From VRUE01 sp963805455 (lineage in GTDB: Bacteria; Actinomycetota; Thermoleophilia; Solirubrobacterales; 70-9), in the NCBI GenBank assembly GCA_963805455.1, contig CAWDUJ010000001.1, positions 62,001-126,000 on the forward strand: DNA of 64,000 nt, read 5' to 3'. Shown here one piece after another: positions 31,184 to 39,709 of the stretch. The notes below the pieces were generated by a model that saw only the letters and a list, made by a program, of their open reading frames with translations, was not told the origin of the DNA and searched no databases. A program made the position numbers and the translations under genes. The number at the start of each line of letters is the position of its first letter. Position 1 is the stretch's first letter.

Positions 31184-31278
31184 TCACGAAGCGGCCGGGA
31201 TCGTCCGCCGAGCCTAGGAAGGGCAACCCCATGAAGCCTTGGCGGGACCGCTCCTGAAAGGCAGTCGGGCCAGGTGGC

Positions 31279-32952
31279 CTACGCGACGGGCCGGTGGCGA
31301 TCGATGATGCGGGTGAAGTCGACCCCGGCGGGGAGGGTGCCGAAGGCCTGGCCCCAGTCGCCGTCGAGGCGTGAGGCGCAGAAGGCGTCGGCGACGGCCT
31401 CGTCTCCGTGGCGGAGCAGGAGCGAGGCCTGGAGGGCGATCGCCATCCGCTCGACGACCCGGCGGGCGCGCTCCTGGATCGTCTCGATGTCGCCTGGCAC
31501 CTCGTCGCGAAGCGCGGTGACGTAGGCGTCGAGGCGGGGCTCGGCCCCCGCTCCCTCCAACACCTCGTCGAAGAAGGCCTCGATCGAGCTAGGGCTCTTG
31601 ACCATCGCCCGCAGGACGTCGAGGCACTGGACGTTGCCCGAGCCCTCCCAGATCGAGGCCAGCGGGCTCTCCCGGAACAGCCGCGGCATCCCCGATTCCT
31701 CGACGTAGCCGTTGCCGCCGAGGCACTCGAGGCACTCGACCGCGTGGGAGGGGGCGCGCTTGCACATCCAGTACTTGAGGACGGCATTGGAGAGGCGGCG
31801 GAACTCGAACGCCCGCTCGTCCCCGGCGGCGACCTCGTCGTAGGCGCGGGCGAGCCGCATCGCCGAGATCGTCGCCGCCTCCGACTCGACGCAGAGGTCG
31901 GCGAGGACGTTCCGCATCAGCGGCTGGTCGATCAGCTCCGCCCCAAACGCGGAGCGGTGGGCGGTGTGGTGGAGGGCCGAGACGACGCCGGCCCGGTAGC
32001 CGCTGGCGGTGCCGATCACGCAGTCGAGCCGGGTGTGGTTGACCATCTCGATGATCGTCGGCACCCCCCGGCCCTCCTCGCCGATCATCCGCGCCCAGGC
32101 GCCGCGGAACTCGACCTCGCTGGAGGCGTTGGAGCGATTGCCGAGCTTGTCCTTGAGGCGCTGGATGTGGAAGGCATTGCGCTCTCCGTCTGGCGTCCAG
32201 CGCGGCATCAGGAAGCAGGAGATTCCGGAGTCGGTCTGGGCGAGGACAAGGAAGGCGTCGCACATCGGCGCCGAGCAGAACCACTTGTGGCCGACGATCT
32301 CGTACTCGGCACCGGGGCCGCCGCCGTTCAGCGGCGTCGCCGTCGTCGTGTTGGCGCGTACGTCGGAGCCGCCCTGCTTCTCGGTCATCGCCATTCCGCA
32401 CAGCGAGCCCCGCTTGCGGTCGGCCGGCGTCGAGCGCTCGTCGTAATCGAGCGAGAGAAAGCGCGACTCCCACTCCTCGGCGACGTCCGGCTGTTTGCGC
32501 AGTGCCGGGATCGCCGAGTAGGTCATCGAGATCGGGCAGCCGACGCCGCTCTCGGCCTGCATCAGCTGCATGAACATCGCCGCCCGGGCGACGTGGGCGC
32601 CGGGCCCGGGATCGCGCCAGGGCGAGGCGTGGAGGCCGGCGTCGATCCCGATTCGCATCAGTTCGTGCCAGGAGCTGTCGAACTCGACCTCGTCGATCCG
32701 GTTTCCGTAGCGGTCGTGGGTGCGAAGCTGCGGCTTCTTCTCGTTCGCCTCGAAGCCCCACCGGATCGTCTGGTGCGAGCCGCAGATCGCGGCGAGCTCG
32801 CGGGCCCGGTCCTCGGCCCACTCGGCGCCCTCCCGCCTCAGCGCCTCGACCAGCGGCCGATCGGCGTCGAACGGGTTGTAGTCCTCCAGCGGGGAGGGCT
32901 GGTTGAAGACCTGGTGGGTCTCCCCCGAGGCTTGGCGCTCGACCGTGGCCAC
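31279..32952 (-). CDS. AidB-like acyl-CoA dehydrogenase
   Basis: A 557-aa flavoprotein of the acyl-CoA dehydrogenase superfamily. The length, the N-terminal Gln-Pro-Ser-Pro-Leu-Glu-Asp-Tyr-Asn-Pro-Phe segment and the central Met-Ala-Met-Thr-Glu-Lys-Gln-Gly-Gly-Ser-Asp-Val-Arg motif mark the AidB branch (adaptive response to alkylation), not beta-oxidation enzymes of ~390 aa. A C-terminal Cys-Leu-Glu-Cys-Leu-Gly-Gly-Asn-Gly-Tyr-Val-Glu-Glu stretch is also conserved. The catalytic activity is unclear; E. coli AidB binds DNA. GTG 32952 is chosen because homology starts about 15 residues later and longer frames run into the DUF4242 gene. Confidence 0.9.
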   Translation of the reverse strand: MATVERQASGETHQVFNQPSPLEDYNPFDADRPLVEALRREGAEWAEDRARELAAICGSHQTIRWGFEANEKKPQLRTHDRYGNRIDEVEFDSSWHELMRIGIDAGLHASPWRDPGPGAHVARAAMFMQLMQAESGVGCPISMTYSAIPALRKQPDVAEEWESRFLSLDYDERSTPADRKRGSLCGMAMTEKQGGSDVRANTTTATPLNGGGPGAEYEIVGHKWFCSAPMCDAFLVLAQTDSGISCFLMPRWTPDGERNAFHIQRLKDKLGNRSNASSEVEFRGAWARMIGEEGRGVPTIIEMVNHTRLDCVIGTASGYRAGVVSALHHTAHRSAFGAELIDQPLMRNVLADLCVESEAATISAMRLARAYDEVAAGDERAFEFRRLSNAVLKYWMCKRAPSHAVECLECLGGNGYVEESGMPRLFRESPLASIWEGSGNVQCLDVLRAMVKSPSSIEAFFDEVLEGAGAEPRLDAYVTALRDEVPGDIETIQERARRVVERMAIALQASLLLRHGDEAVADAFCASRLDGDWGQAFGTLPAGVDFTRIIDRHRPVA

Positions 32953-32984
32953 GCGCGCATTCTCGCAGGAGACCCGCCTCAGGG

Positions 32985-33287
32985 CTAGGCCGTCGCCGCC
33001 TCCGGCTGCGGATCGGGCCTGATGACGACTGTGTCGGCGACCTCGAGCACCTCGTCGGCGGGCATGTCGACCCGCTGCGCGTGCTGTTTGACGGCATCGA
33101 TGCTGGTGGCCTGGTAGATGCAGACGGTCCCGAGGGTGCCGCCCTCCTCCTGGATGACGTAGCTGCGGATCCAGCTGATGTCGTCGGGAAAGTCGTCTTC
33201 GGCCACCTGTTTGGAGCGTCCCGCGGTGGCCTCCAGCTCCTCCGGGCTCGCCCATGCCTTTTCCCGGCGGATGACGTAGGTATTCAT
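32985..33287 (-). CDS. DUF4242 (nickel-binding SCO4226-like) protein
   Basis: A 100-aa ferredoxin-like alpha+beta protein: Tyr-Val-Ile-Arg-Arg-Glu strand, a helix with Ser-Pro-Glu-Glu-Leu-Glu-Ala-Thr, Ile-Ser-Trp-Ile-Arg-Ser-Tyr-Val and Gly-Thr-Val-Cys-Ile-Tyr-Gln-Ala strands, and the His-Ala-Gln-Arg helix. This matches the DUF4242 family, whose Streptomyces member binds nickel. It is upstream of the acyl-CoA dehydrogenase in the same direction (33-bp gap) and divergent from a TetR gene, which may control both. Confidence 0.8.
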   Translation of the reverse strand: MNTYVIRREKAWASPEELEATAGRSKQVAEDDFPDDISWIRSYVIQEEGGTLGTVCIYQATSIDAVKQHAQRVDMPADEVLEVADTVVIRPDPQPEAATA

Positions 33288-33309
33288 CTGGTTCTCCTCC
33301 TTTGGTGAT

Positions 33310-33328
33310 TACAGACTGATAGTCGGTA
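33310..33328. promoter_or_regulatory. Palindromic operator candidate for the TetR regulator
   Basis: TACaGACT-GAT-AGTCgGTA is a 19-bp inverted repeat with one mismatched pair per arm, in the 56-bp gap between the divergent DUF4242 and tetR genes. Size and form fit TetR-family operators. Confidence 0.6.
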
Positions 33329-33343
33329 AATTAATGGGTTCCG

Positions 33344-33946
33344 ATGGAGGCCGCAATCGAGAGGAGACCAGGACGGCCCAGCGAGGGTGCTCGCGAGGCG
33401 CTGGTCGAAGCCGCCCACGACCTCTTCGTCGAGCGCGATTACGCCCTCGTCTCAACCGAGGAGATCCTCGAGCGGGCGGGGGTCAGCCGCGGCGCGCTCT
33501 ACCACCACTTTCCGACGAAGCTCGACCTCTTCAGGGCTGTCTTTCAGGCAAGTGAGCGGCGGGTCATCGATCGAATCGTGGCTCAGGTGCCGGCCACTGC
33601 GACCCCGTTCGAAGCAATCGTCCACCTTGCGAGGGGGTATCTGCGCGCGGCCGAGACCGACGATGAGCTGCGTCGGATCGGACTCGGCCAGTGCCGCGCA
33701 GTACTTGGTTGGGAGGGCTGGCGCGAGGCTTGCAGTGAACTGGGGGTCGGCCTTGCCATCGCCGGTGCCACCGCAGCAATCGAGGCGGGCGAACTTCCGC
33801 CCTTCGACGCCGAGACCGTCGCGATCATCATGCTGGGAACGATGATCGAGGCGGCGATGTTGATCGTCGTCGCCGACGACCGGTCCGCGGCGCGGGAGAA
33901 ATCAGAGGCGGTGATCGTCGACCTCCTGGAAGGGCTGCGTCGATAG
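33344..33946 (+). CDS. TetR-family transcriptional regulator
   Basis: A 200-aa regulator. The helix-turn-helix region (about residues 15-62) has the family's VSTEEILERAGVSRGALYHHF pattern around residues 36-57. The C-terminal ~130 residues form the helical ligand-binding and dimer domain. It is divergent from the DUF4242/AidB-like genes, with a palindrome between them, so it probably represses itself and that operon. The inducer is unknown. Confidence 0.92.
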   Translation: MEAAIERRPGRPSEGAREALVEAAHDLFVERDYALVSTEEILERAGVSRGALYHHFPTKLDLFRAVFQASERRVIDRIVAQVPATATPFEAIVHLARGYLRAAETDDELRRIGLGQCRAVLGWEGWREACSELGVGLAIAGATAAIEAGELPPFDAETVAIIMLGTMIEAAMLIVVADDRSAAREKSEAVIVDLLEGLRR

Positions 33947-33959
33947 CATCGCCGCAGCG

Positions 33960-35189
33960 GTGGCGGACCAGTCCAAAATCTCAGTCAAGAACCCCGTGGT
34001 CGAGCTCGACGGCGACGAGATGACACGGATCATCTGGGCCTTCATCAAGGAGCAGTTGATCATTCCCTACCTCGACGTCGACCTCGTCTACTTCGATCTC
34101 GGGATCGAGAGCCGCGACGCGACCGAGGACCGGATCACGGTCGAGGCCGCCGAAGCGATCAAGCAGCACGGCGTCGGCGTCAAGTGCGCGACGATCACCC
34201 CCGACGAGGCCCGGGTCGAGGAGTTCGGCCTGAAGGAGATGTACCGCTCCCCGAACGGGACGATCCGCAACATCCTCGGCGGCGTCATCTTCCGGGAGCC
34301 GATCGTGATCTCGAACATCCCGCGCCTGGTCCCGGGCTGGACGAAGCCGATAGTGATCGGCCGCCACGCCTTCGGCGACCAGTACCGGGCGACCGACCTC
34401 GTCGTCGCCGGCGAGGGGAAGCTGACACTCACCTTCACGCCGACCAACGGCGACGACCCGGTCGAGCTCGACGTCTACGACTTTCCGGGGGGCGGGGTGA
34501 CGATGGCGATGTACAACCTCGACGACTCGATCCGCGACTTCGCACGGGCCTCGATGCGCTATGGCCTCGACCGCGGCTACCCGGTCTATCTCTCGACCAA
34601 GAACACGATCTTGAAGCGCTACGACGGGCGCTTCAAGGACCTCTTCGCCGAGGTCTACGAGAGTGAGTTCAAGGCCGACTTCGAGGCGGCGGGGATCAGT
34701 TACGAACACCGCCTGATCGATGACATGGTTGCCGCCGCCCTGAAGTGGGAGGGCGGCTATGTCTGGGCCTGCAAAAACTACGACGGCGACGTCCAGTCCG
34801 ACACCGTCGCCCAGGGGTTCGGCTCGCTCGGCCTGATGACGAGCGTCCTGATGAGCCCCGACGGGAAGACGGTCGAGGCCGAGGCCGCGCACGGAACCGT
34901 CACCCGCCACTACCGGCTGCACCAGGAAGGAAAGCCGACCTCGACCAACCCGATCGCCTCGATCTTCGCCTGGACCCGTGGCCTCGCCGCCCGGGGCCGC
35001 CTCGACGAGACCCCCGGGGTGTCCGGGTTCGCCGACACCCTCGAGCGGGTCTGCATCGAGACTGTCGAGAACGGCGACATGACCAAAGACCTCGCCCTCC
35101 TGGTCGGACCCGATCAGGAGTACCTGACCACCCAGGAGTTCCTCGCCGCGATCGACGAGCGGCTCCAGGGCGCGATGGCGGCAAGCTGA
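33960..35189 (+). CDS. icd: Isocitrate dehydrogenase (NADP+), eukaryote-like dimeric type
   Basis: A 409-aa TCA enzyme that oxidises isocitrate to 2-oxoglutarate and CO2. The N-terminal Val-Glu-Leu-Asp-Gly-Asp-Glu-Met-Thr-Arg-Ile-Ile-Trp, the substrate loop Lys-Ser-Pro-Asn-Gly-Thr-like (here Arg-Ser-Pro-Asn-Gly-Thr-Ile-Arg-Asn), and the Gly-Gly-Tyr-Val-Trp-Ala-Cys-Lys-Asn-Tyr-Asp-Gly-Asp region place it in subfamily II with mitochondrial and cytosolic IDH rather than E. coli Icd. GTG start at 33960, with a TAGCAT hexamer 10 nt upstream. mdh follows after 25 bp. Confidence 0.95.
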   Translation: MADQSKISVKNPVVELDGDEMTRIIWAFIKEQLIIPYLDVDLVYFDLGIESRDATEDRITVEAAEAIKQHGVGVKCATITPDEARVEEFGLKEMYRSPNGTIRNILGGVIFREPIVISNIPRLVPGWTKPIVIGRHAFGDQYRATDLVVAGEGKLTLTFTPTNGDDPVELDVYDFPGGGVTMAMYNLDDSIRDFARASMRYGLDRGYPVYLSTKNTILKRYDGRFKDLFAEVYESEFKADFEAAGISYEHRLIDDMVAAALKWEGGYVWACKNYDGDVQSDTVAQGFGSLGLMTSVLMSPDGKTVEAEAAHGTVTRHYRLHQEGKPTSTNPIASIFAWTRGLAARGRLDETPGVSGFADTLERVCIETVENGDMTKDLALLVGPDQEYLTTQEFLAAIDERLQGAMAAS

Positions 35190-35214
35190 AAATCACCACC
35201 GCAGGGAGGACACA

Positions 35215-36201
35215 GTGAGCACTCCAGTCAAAGTCACAGTAACCGGCGCCGCCGGGCAGATCGGCTACGCGATCCTGTTCCGCATCGCGAGCGGCCAGAT
35301 GCTCGGCAACGACACACCGGTCGAGCTCAGCCTGCTCGAGATTCCCGACGCGATCAGGGCGGCCGAGGGGACGGCGATGGAGCTCGAGGATTGCGCCTTT
35401 CCGCTGCTGCGCAAGATCGACATCTTCGACGACCCGACCCCGGCTTTCGACGGCACCAACGTCGGCCTCCTGGTCGGTGCCAGGCCGCGCGGCCCCGGGA
35501 TGGAGCGCTCCGACCTGCTCGAGGCCAACGGCGGGATCTTCAAGCCGCAGGGTGAGGCGATCGCGGCCGGCGCCGCCGACGACATCCGCGTCCTCGTCGT
35601 CGGCAATCCCGCCAACACCAACTGCCTGATCGCGATGTCGAATGCCGACGGCGTCCCGCGCGAGCGATTCACGGCGATGATGCGCCTCGACCACAACCGT
35701 GCGATCGCCCAGCTCGCCAACAAGCTCGGGCGGAAGGTCTCCGACGTCACCAACATGACCGTGTGGGGGAACCACTCGACCACCCAGTACCCCGACCTCG
35801 TCAACGCCAGGGTCGGCGGCGCGAGCGCCTGGGAGGAGGTCGACGACGAGGCTTGGATCGGCGACGAGTTCATCCCGCGGGTCGCGAAACGGGGGGCTGC
35901 GATCATCGAGGCGCGCGGCGCCTCGAGCGCGGCCTCGGCGGCGAATGCTGCAATCGACCATGTCCACGACTGGGTGCTCGGCACCCCGGAGGGCGACTGG
36001 GTCTCGATGGGGGTCCCGGCCGACGGCTCTTACGAGGTCGCCGAGGGGATCATCGCCGGCCACCCCTGCACCTGCTCCGGCGGCGAGTGGACCATCGTCG
36101 AGGGATTGGATGTCCCCGAGTTCTCACGCGGGCGGATCGATGCCAGCGCCGCCGAGCTGCGCGAGGAGCGTGACGCGGTCAGCGACCTCGGCTTGATCTG
36201 A
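35215..36201 (+). CDS. mdh: Malate dehydrogenase
   Basis: A 328-aa NAD-dependent malate dehydrogenase. The nucleotide motif GAAGQIGY is near residues 9-16. The substrate-binding loop Gly-Ala-Arg-Pro-Arg-Gly-Pro-Gly-Met-Glu-Arg is near 90-100, and the catalytic His is in Val-Trp-Gly-Asn-His-Ser-Thr. The type (Ala-Arg-Pro-Arg loop, ~328 aa) is that of actinobacteria and cytosolic MDH. GTG start with GGGAGG about 6 nt before it. It forms an operon with icd and is closed by a good terminator. Confidence 0.95.
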   Translation: MSTPVKVTVTGAAGQIGYAILFRIASGQMLGNDTPVELSLLEIPDAIRAAEGTAMELEDCAFPLLRKIDIFDDPTPAFDGTNVGLLVGARPRGPGMERSDLLEANGGIFKPQGEAIAAGAADDIRVLVVGNPANTNCLIAMSNADGVPRERFTAMMRLDHNRAIAQLANKLGRKVSDVTNMTVWGNHSTTQYPDLVNARVGGASAWEEVDDEAWIGDEFIPRVAKRGAAIIEARGASSAASAANAAIDHVHDWVLGTPEGDWVSMGVPADGSYEVAEGIIAGHPCTCSGGEWTIVEGLDVPEFSRGRIDASAAELREERDAVSDLGLI

Positions 36202-36214
36202 GCCCGGAACGAGA

Positions 36215-36241
36215 GAGGCCGGCCCAACATCGGCCGGCCTC
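36215..36241 (+). terminator. Terminator after icd-mdh
   Basis: GAGGCCGGCC (36215-36224) pairs perfectly with GGCCGGCCTC (36232-36241) around a 7-nt loop, 13 nt after the mdh stop. It also precedes the end of the convergent AT-hook gene (36253), so it can act in both directions. Confidence 0.75.
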
Positions 36242-36252
36242 CTCAAAGGTGA

Positions 36253-36642
36253 CTATTTGACGCTGTAGTTGCGCCCTTTCTTTTTGACCCGGCCCTCTTT
36301 CTCCAGGTCACCCAGCACCCTGTACAGGTAGTTGGGTTTGATTTTCATTTTTTTCGCGATTTCGGAGGCGGAGATGCCGGGATTGTCCGCCACCAGTTGC
36401 ACGGCCTGATCCGCGCGTGTGCCCGAGCGTCGACGACGACGACGAGGGGCGCGGCCTTTGCCTTTTTTCGCTCCCGAGCCTTTCGGGCGACCGCGGCGTT
36501 TTTTGCCGGGCCGTCGACTCACCGCTTTCTCGCCCAGCTCGGCGAGTGCGCGCTCAAGGCGCCTTCGCTCATCATCAAGCTCGGCGAGGCGCTTCTTGAC
36601 CAGGTCCCGGGCCTCGTCAAGTACGTGTTTGGTGCTTGGCAT
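36253..36642 (-). CDS. AT-hook/winged-helix nucleoid-type DNA-binding protein
   Basis: A 129-aa protein in three parts. Residues 5-40 are a charged helix likely to form a coiled coil (LVKKRLAELDDERRRLERAL). Residues 42-72 are strongly basic with an AT-hook core Arg-Gly-Arg-Pro-Lys-Gly-Ser and a run of arginines. Residues 74-129 form a winged helix (ADQAVQLVADNPGISASEIA... with the wing Gly-Arg-Val-Lys-Lys-Lys-Gly). ATG 36642 is chosen for its AAAGGA ribosome site. It resembles histone H1-like or Lsr2-like architectural proteins in layout, but I do not recognise a named family. It is probably a nucleoid protein or a global regulator. Confidence 0.75.
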   Translation of the reverse strand: MPSTKHVLDEARDLVKKRLAELDDERRRLERALAELGEKAVSRRPGKKRRGRPKGSGAKKGKGRAPRRRRRRSGTRADQAVQLVADNPGISASEIAKKMKIKPNYLYRVLGDLEKEGRVKKKGRNYSVK

Positions 36643-36718
36643 TTGTGTCCTTTCACACCGTGCGCCCTGATGGCAGCACGAGTCGTCATCTTTCGCCTCG
36701 GCCCCCAGTGTCGCACAG

Positions 36719-36733
36719 TCACAATCAGTGTGA
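36719..36733. promoter_or_regulatory. TCACA-N5-TGTGA inverted repeat upstream of the AT-hook gene
   Basis: A 5-bp perfect inverted repeat in the 159-bp gap between the AT-hook protein start (36642) and the end of the desaturase gene, about 80 bp upstream of the start. A further CACAC/GTGTG pair follows nearby. It may be an autoregulatory site; weak evidence. Confidence 0.3.
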
Positions 36734-36801
36734 TCGCACACATGTCGGTGTGGCAATGCCGCACCCAGGAGCGCTGTTTCAATCGGCTGAGAGTGGGTAA
36801 C

Positions 36802-37692
36802 CTAGACGGTCCGCTCGCTCTGGCGTTCGGGCGAGATGCGCACCACGTTCCAGGCCAGGCCGAGTCTCTCCAGCGTCGCGATGATCAGCCCCGAGGGGTC
36901 GACCTCCCACCTGCGCAAGCCGTTGGTGGCCGAACGGGGGAACGCGTGGTGGTTGTGATGCCACGACTCACCGAGCGAGGGGACGGCCAGCCAGAAGACG
37001 TTGGTCGATTGATCGTCGGTGTCGAAACGCCGGCTGCCGAGGAAGTGACAGATCGAGTTCACGCTCCAGGTGATGTGGTGGACGAAGAAGATGCGGACCA
37101 GCCCGCCCCAGAGAAATCCGGTGAGGGCCCCGGCCAGTGAGCCGCTGACGAGGAACCCGGCGAGGGCCGGGATCGCGAGGCTGGCGAGTGTCAGCCAGGC
37201 GAAGTGACGGGCGATGAAGCGCATCCCCCGGTCCTCGTACAGGTCCGGCGCGTGGCGTTTCCAGTCCGCCCTGCCCTGGGTCGAGAGCAGCCAGCCGGTG
37301 TGTGCGTGCCAGAGGCCGCCGAGGACGCCGCGGACACCGTCGGCGTGTCCGACGTGGGGGCTGTGAGGGTCGCCCTCCTTGTCGGTGTGTGCATGGTGCT
37401 TGCGGTGGTCGGCGACCCAGGAGATGACCGGGCCCTGGACCGCCATCGAGCCGAGGACCGCGAAGACGTACTCGACCGGCTTCGAGGTCTGAAACGAGCG
37501 GTGGGTGAGGAGGCGGTGGAAGCCGACCGTGATCCCGACCGCGGTGGCGATGTACATCGCGGCGGCGATCGCGAGATCGGCAGCGCTCACCGCGCTGTTC
37601 CAGAGCAGCGCGATCGCGGCGATCGTAGCCGCGAAGGGGAGGATCACCGCGCCGAGGTTGATCCCCTTCTCGAGCCTGCCCATCTCGTTCAT
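36802..37692 (-). CDS. Membrane fatty acid (acyl-CoA/acyl-lipid Delta9) desaturase
   Basis: A 296-aa diiron desaturase. The three histidine boxes are His59-Arg-Leu-Leu-Thr-His64, His96-Arg-Lys-His-His100 and, near residue 245, Trp-His-His-Asn-His-His. Four membrane helices lie between them. It introduces a double bond into C16/C18 acyl chains to adjust membrane fluidity. It is divergent from a PucR-type regulator across a 76-bp gap with an inverted repeat, which suggests dedicated control. Confidence 0.92.
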   Translation of the reverse strand: MNEMGRLEKGINLGAVILPFAATIAAIALLWNSAVSAADLAIAAAMYIATAVGITVGFHRLLTHRSFQTSKPVEYVFAVLGSMAVQGPVISWVADHRKHHAHTDKEGDPHSPHVGHADGVRGVLGGLWHAHTGWLLSTQGRADWKRHAPDLYEDRGMRFIARHFAWLTLASLAIPALAGFLVSGSLAGALTGFLWGGLVRIFFVHHITWSVNSICHFLGSRRFDTDDQSTNVFWLAVPSLGESWHHNHHAFPRSATNGLRRWEVDPSGLIIATLERLGLAWNVVRISPERQSERTV

Positions 37693-37727
37693 GAGATCAA
37701 GCTACTCGTCCTGTGCAACAAGATTTA

Positions 37728-37743
37728 GACTTACCGCCAAGTC
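37728..37743. promoter_or_regulatory. GACTT-N6-AAGTC inverted repeat in desaturase/PucR gap
   Basis: A perfect 5-bp inverted repeat in a relatively AT-rich intergenic region, flanked by outer CAAGA/TCTTG elements (about 37718 and 37755). It is well placed for a regulator controlling both divergent genes. Confidence 0.45.
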
Positions 37744-37768
37744 TTGAGAGCTATTTCTTGTAAGGCAA

Positions 37769-38950
37769 ATGACAAAAACCATTGTTTCCGAGCCTTGGCG
37801 GGCGCTTCCACCGGCTGTCGCCGACCTGATCGAGCCCGAGCTCGAGGCCGTGACGGGGGAGATCCTCGACTCGATCGCCCTCGAGGTGCCCGAGTACGCC
37901 CGTCCTCTCGAGGGCAGCTTCGGGCGCGGTGTCCGCACCGGCGTCGGTGAGGCGCTGCGGCAGTTCGTCGCCCTCGTCCGCAATCCCGAGGCGGGGCGCG
38001 AGCCGGGCCGCGAGGTCTATCTGGCCCTAGGCCGCGGCGAGCTGCGCCAGGGGAGAACCCTCGACTCGCTTCAGTCCGCCTACCGGGTCGGGGCCCGGGT
38101 GGCCTGGCGCCACCTCTCGGCGACCTCGAGGGAGGCCGGTCTTGACCCCGAGGAGCTGAGCCTGCTGGCCGAGGCGATCTTCGCCTACATCGACGAACTC
38201 TCGGCCGACTCGGTCGAGGGCTATGCCAAGGCGCAGTCCGAGCTCGACGACGTCCGCCGCGGCCGCCGACGCGAGCTGGCGGCGCTGCTCACCGGCGAGC
38301 CCGGCGCGAGCGAGGCCGATGCCCGCCCCGTGGCCCAGGCGGCGGGCTGGGCGTTGCCGCGCCGGGTCGCCGCCGCGGCCTGCGCCGAGGAGGATCTGGG
38401 ACGGATCGCCGGCCGGCTCCCCCACGACTGCCTCGCGGTGCCTCTGGAGGAGGTCGGCTGCCTCCTGATCCCCGACCCCGACGGCCCGGGTCGCCCCGCC
38501 GCGCTGAACCGGGGCGCGGCGAGAGCGTTGCTCGCGCTCGGTCCCGCCGGGACCGCGGCAGAGCTTCCCGCCTCGTGGGCCCTGGCGCGAACGACGCTCC
38601 GTGCCGCCGCGGCAGGCGCCCTGCCGTCGGCGACCGGGGCGGTCCCCGCCGAGGAGAACCTCGGCGCGCTGCTCCTGTTCGAGGGGCGGGAGCTGGCGCA
38701 ACTGATGGCGGCGAGGCGCCTGTCGCCGCTGGCGGACCTCACCGAGCGCGCCGCCGAGCGGATGCGGGAGACGGCGCTCGCGTATCTCGATCATCAGGGC
38801 AACTCGGTCGCGATGGCGCGGGCGCTCCACCTCCACCCGCAGACCGTCCGCTACAGGGTCAACCGGCTGCGCGAGCTCCTCGGCGAGCAGCTCGACGAAC
38901 CGGGCGCCCGGTTCGAGCTCGAGGTCGCGCTGAGGGCAGCCGCCGGCTAG
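37769..38950 (+). CDS. PucR-family helix-turn-helix regulator
   Basis: A 393-aa regulator. The N-terminal half (residues 1-165) is a helical sensor region. The middle (about 180-320) is a degraded GGDEF-like regulatory domain. The C-terminus (about 335-390) is the PucR/CdaR-type helix-turn-helix: Ala-Tyr-Leu-Asp-His-Gln-Gly-Asn-Ser-Val-Ala-Met-Ala-Arg-Ala-Leu-His-Leu-His-Pro with Val-Arg-Tyr-Arg-Val-Asn-Arg-Leu. Location opposite the desaturase suggests control of membrane lipid unsaturation. The end overlaps the convergent hydroxylase gene by 4 bp. Confidence 0.85.
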   Translation: MTKTIVSEPWRALPPAVADLIEPELEAVTGEILDSIALEVPEYARPLEGSFGRGVRTGVGEALRQFVALVRNPEAGREPGREVYLALGRGELRQGRTLDSLQSAYRVGARVAWRHLSATSREAGLDPEELSLLAEAIFAYIDELSADSVEGYAKAQSELDDVRRGRRRELAALLTGEPGASEADARPVAQAAGWALPRRVAAAACAEEDLGRIAGRLPHDCLAVPLEEVGCLLIPDPDGPGRPAALNRGAARALLALGPAGTAAELPASWALARTTLRAAAAGALPSATGAVPAEENLGALLLFEGRELAQLMAARRLSPLADLTERAAERMRETALAYLDHQGNSVAMARALHLHPQTVRYRVNRLRELLGEQLDEPGARFELEVALRAAAG

Positions 38951-39573
38951 CGGCGGCGGATCCGCGGCAGGGTGCGGAAGACCACGTCCCAGAGCGGCGA
39001 GGAGACGCCGAATCCGAAGCGGTGGTCCTGGAAGTGGTGGCGCATGTGCGCTTCTCGCAGCTTCTTGCCGAGCTGCGATTTCGGGACGAAGTGGTGAACG
39101 TAGTAGTGCGTGTAGTCATAGGCCAGGTAGCCGGCGATGAAACCGCCGAACAGCGGATAGGCCTCCGGCGTCCCGAAGACGAGCGTGAACGCCAAGTAGA
39201 AGAGGGCCGCGAGCGGGATCGAGACCGCGGGCGGCATCACCAGGCGGAGCTTGTCGTTGGGATGGTCGTGGTGGATCCCATGGATGATGAAGTGCATCCG
39301 CCGCCCGAACCCGTTGTCCGGCTCCCAGTGGAAGACGAGCCGGTGCAGCCAGTACTCGGTCAGCGTCCAGATCCCGACCCCGCCGATCGACAGCAGCGCC
39401 AGCTTCCAGACGGCGAGGTCGTCGGCGATGGCCAGCCACTCCATCGCGACGATGACCGGGATGAAGAGGACTGCCGGGATCGCGGGGTGGACGCGGGAGA
39501 AGAAGTTGAGGAATTCGCTCTCGAAGAGCTGCGGCGACGCCGCCAGCTTCTGGGACCTGTCGTGAGCCTCCAT
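38947..39573 (-). CDS. Fatty acid hydroxylase (sterol desaturase superfamily)
   Basis: A 208-aa membrane diiron enzyme with four helices. The histidine motifs are HRLVFH, HGIHHDH, HYYVHH and HMRHHFQDH, as in fatty acid 2-hydroxylases and carotenoid hydroxylases. It probably adds a hydroxyl group to a membrane lipid acyl chain. ATG 39573 is preferred to a TTG at 39582. Being next to the desaturase/PucR pair suggests a membrane-lipid modification locus. Confidence 0.88.
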   Translation of the reverse strand: MEAHDRSQKLAASPQLFESEFLNFFSRVHPAIPAVLFIPVIVAMEWLAIADDLAVWKLALLSIGGVGIWTLTEYWLHRLVFHWEPDNGFGRRMHFIIHGIHHDHPNDKLRLVMPPAVSIPLAALFYLAFTLVFGTPEAYPLFGGFIAGYLAYDYTHYYVHHFVPKSQLGKKLREAHMRHHFQDHRFGFGVSSPLWDVVFRTLPRIRRR

Positions 39574-39709
39574 CGGGGTCAATGGTAGCGGCGCGGAATC
39601 CCGTCGCCCGCAAGACGCGGGGAAGATGTGACGGGTCTGTATCGAAGAGGTTGCGATTTGCGGAAATGCCCCTCACGCGACCGTGACCGGAGTGCCACGA
39701 TGCGCCGCG

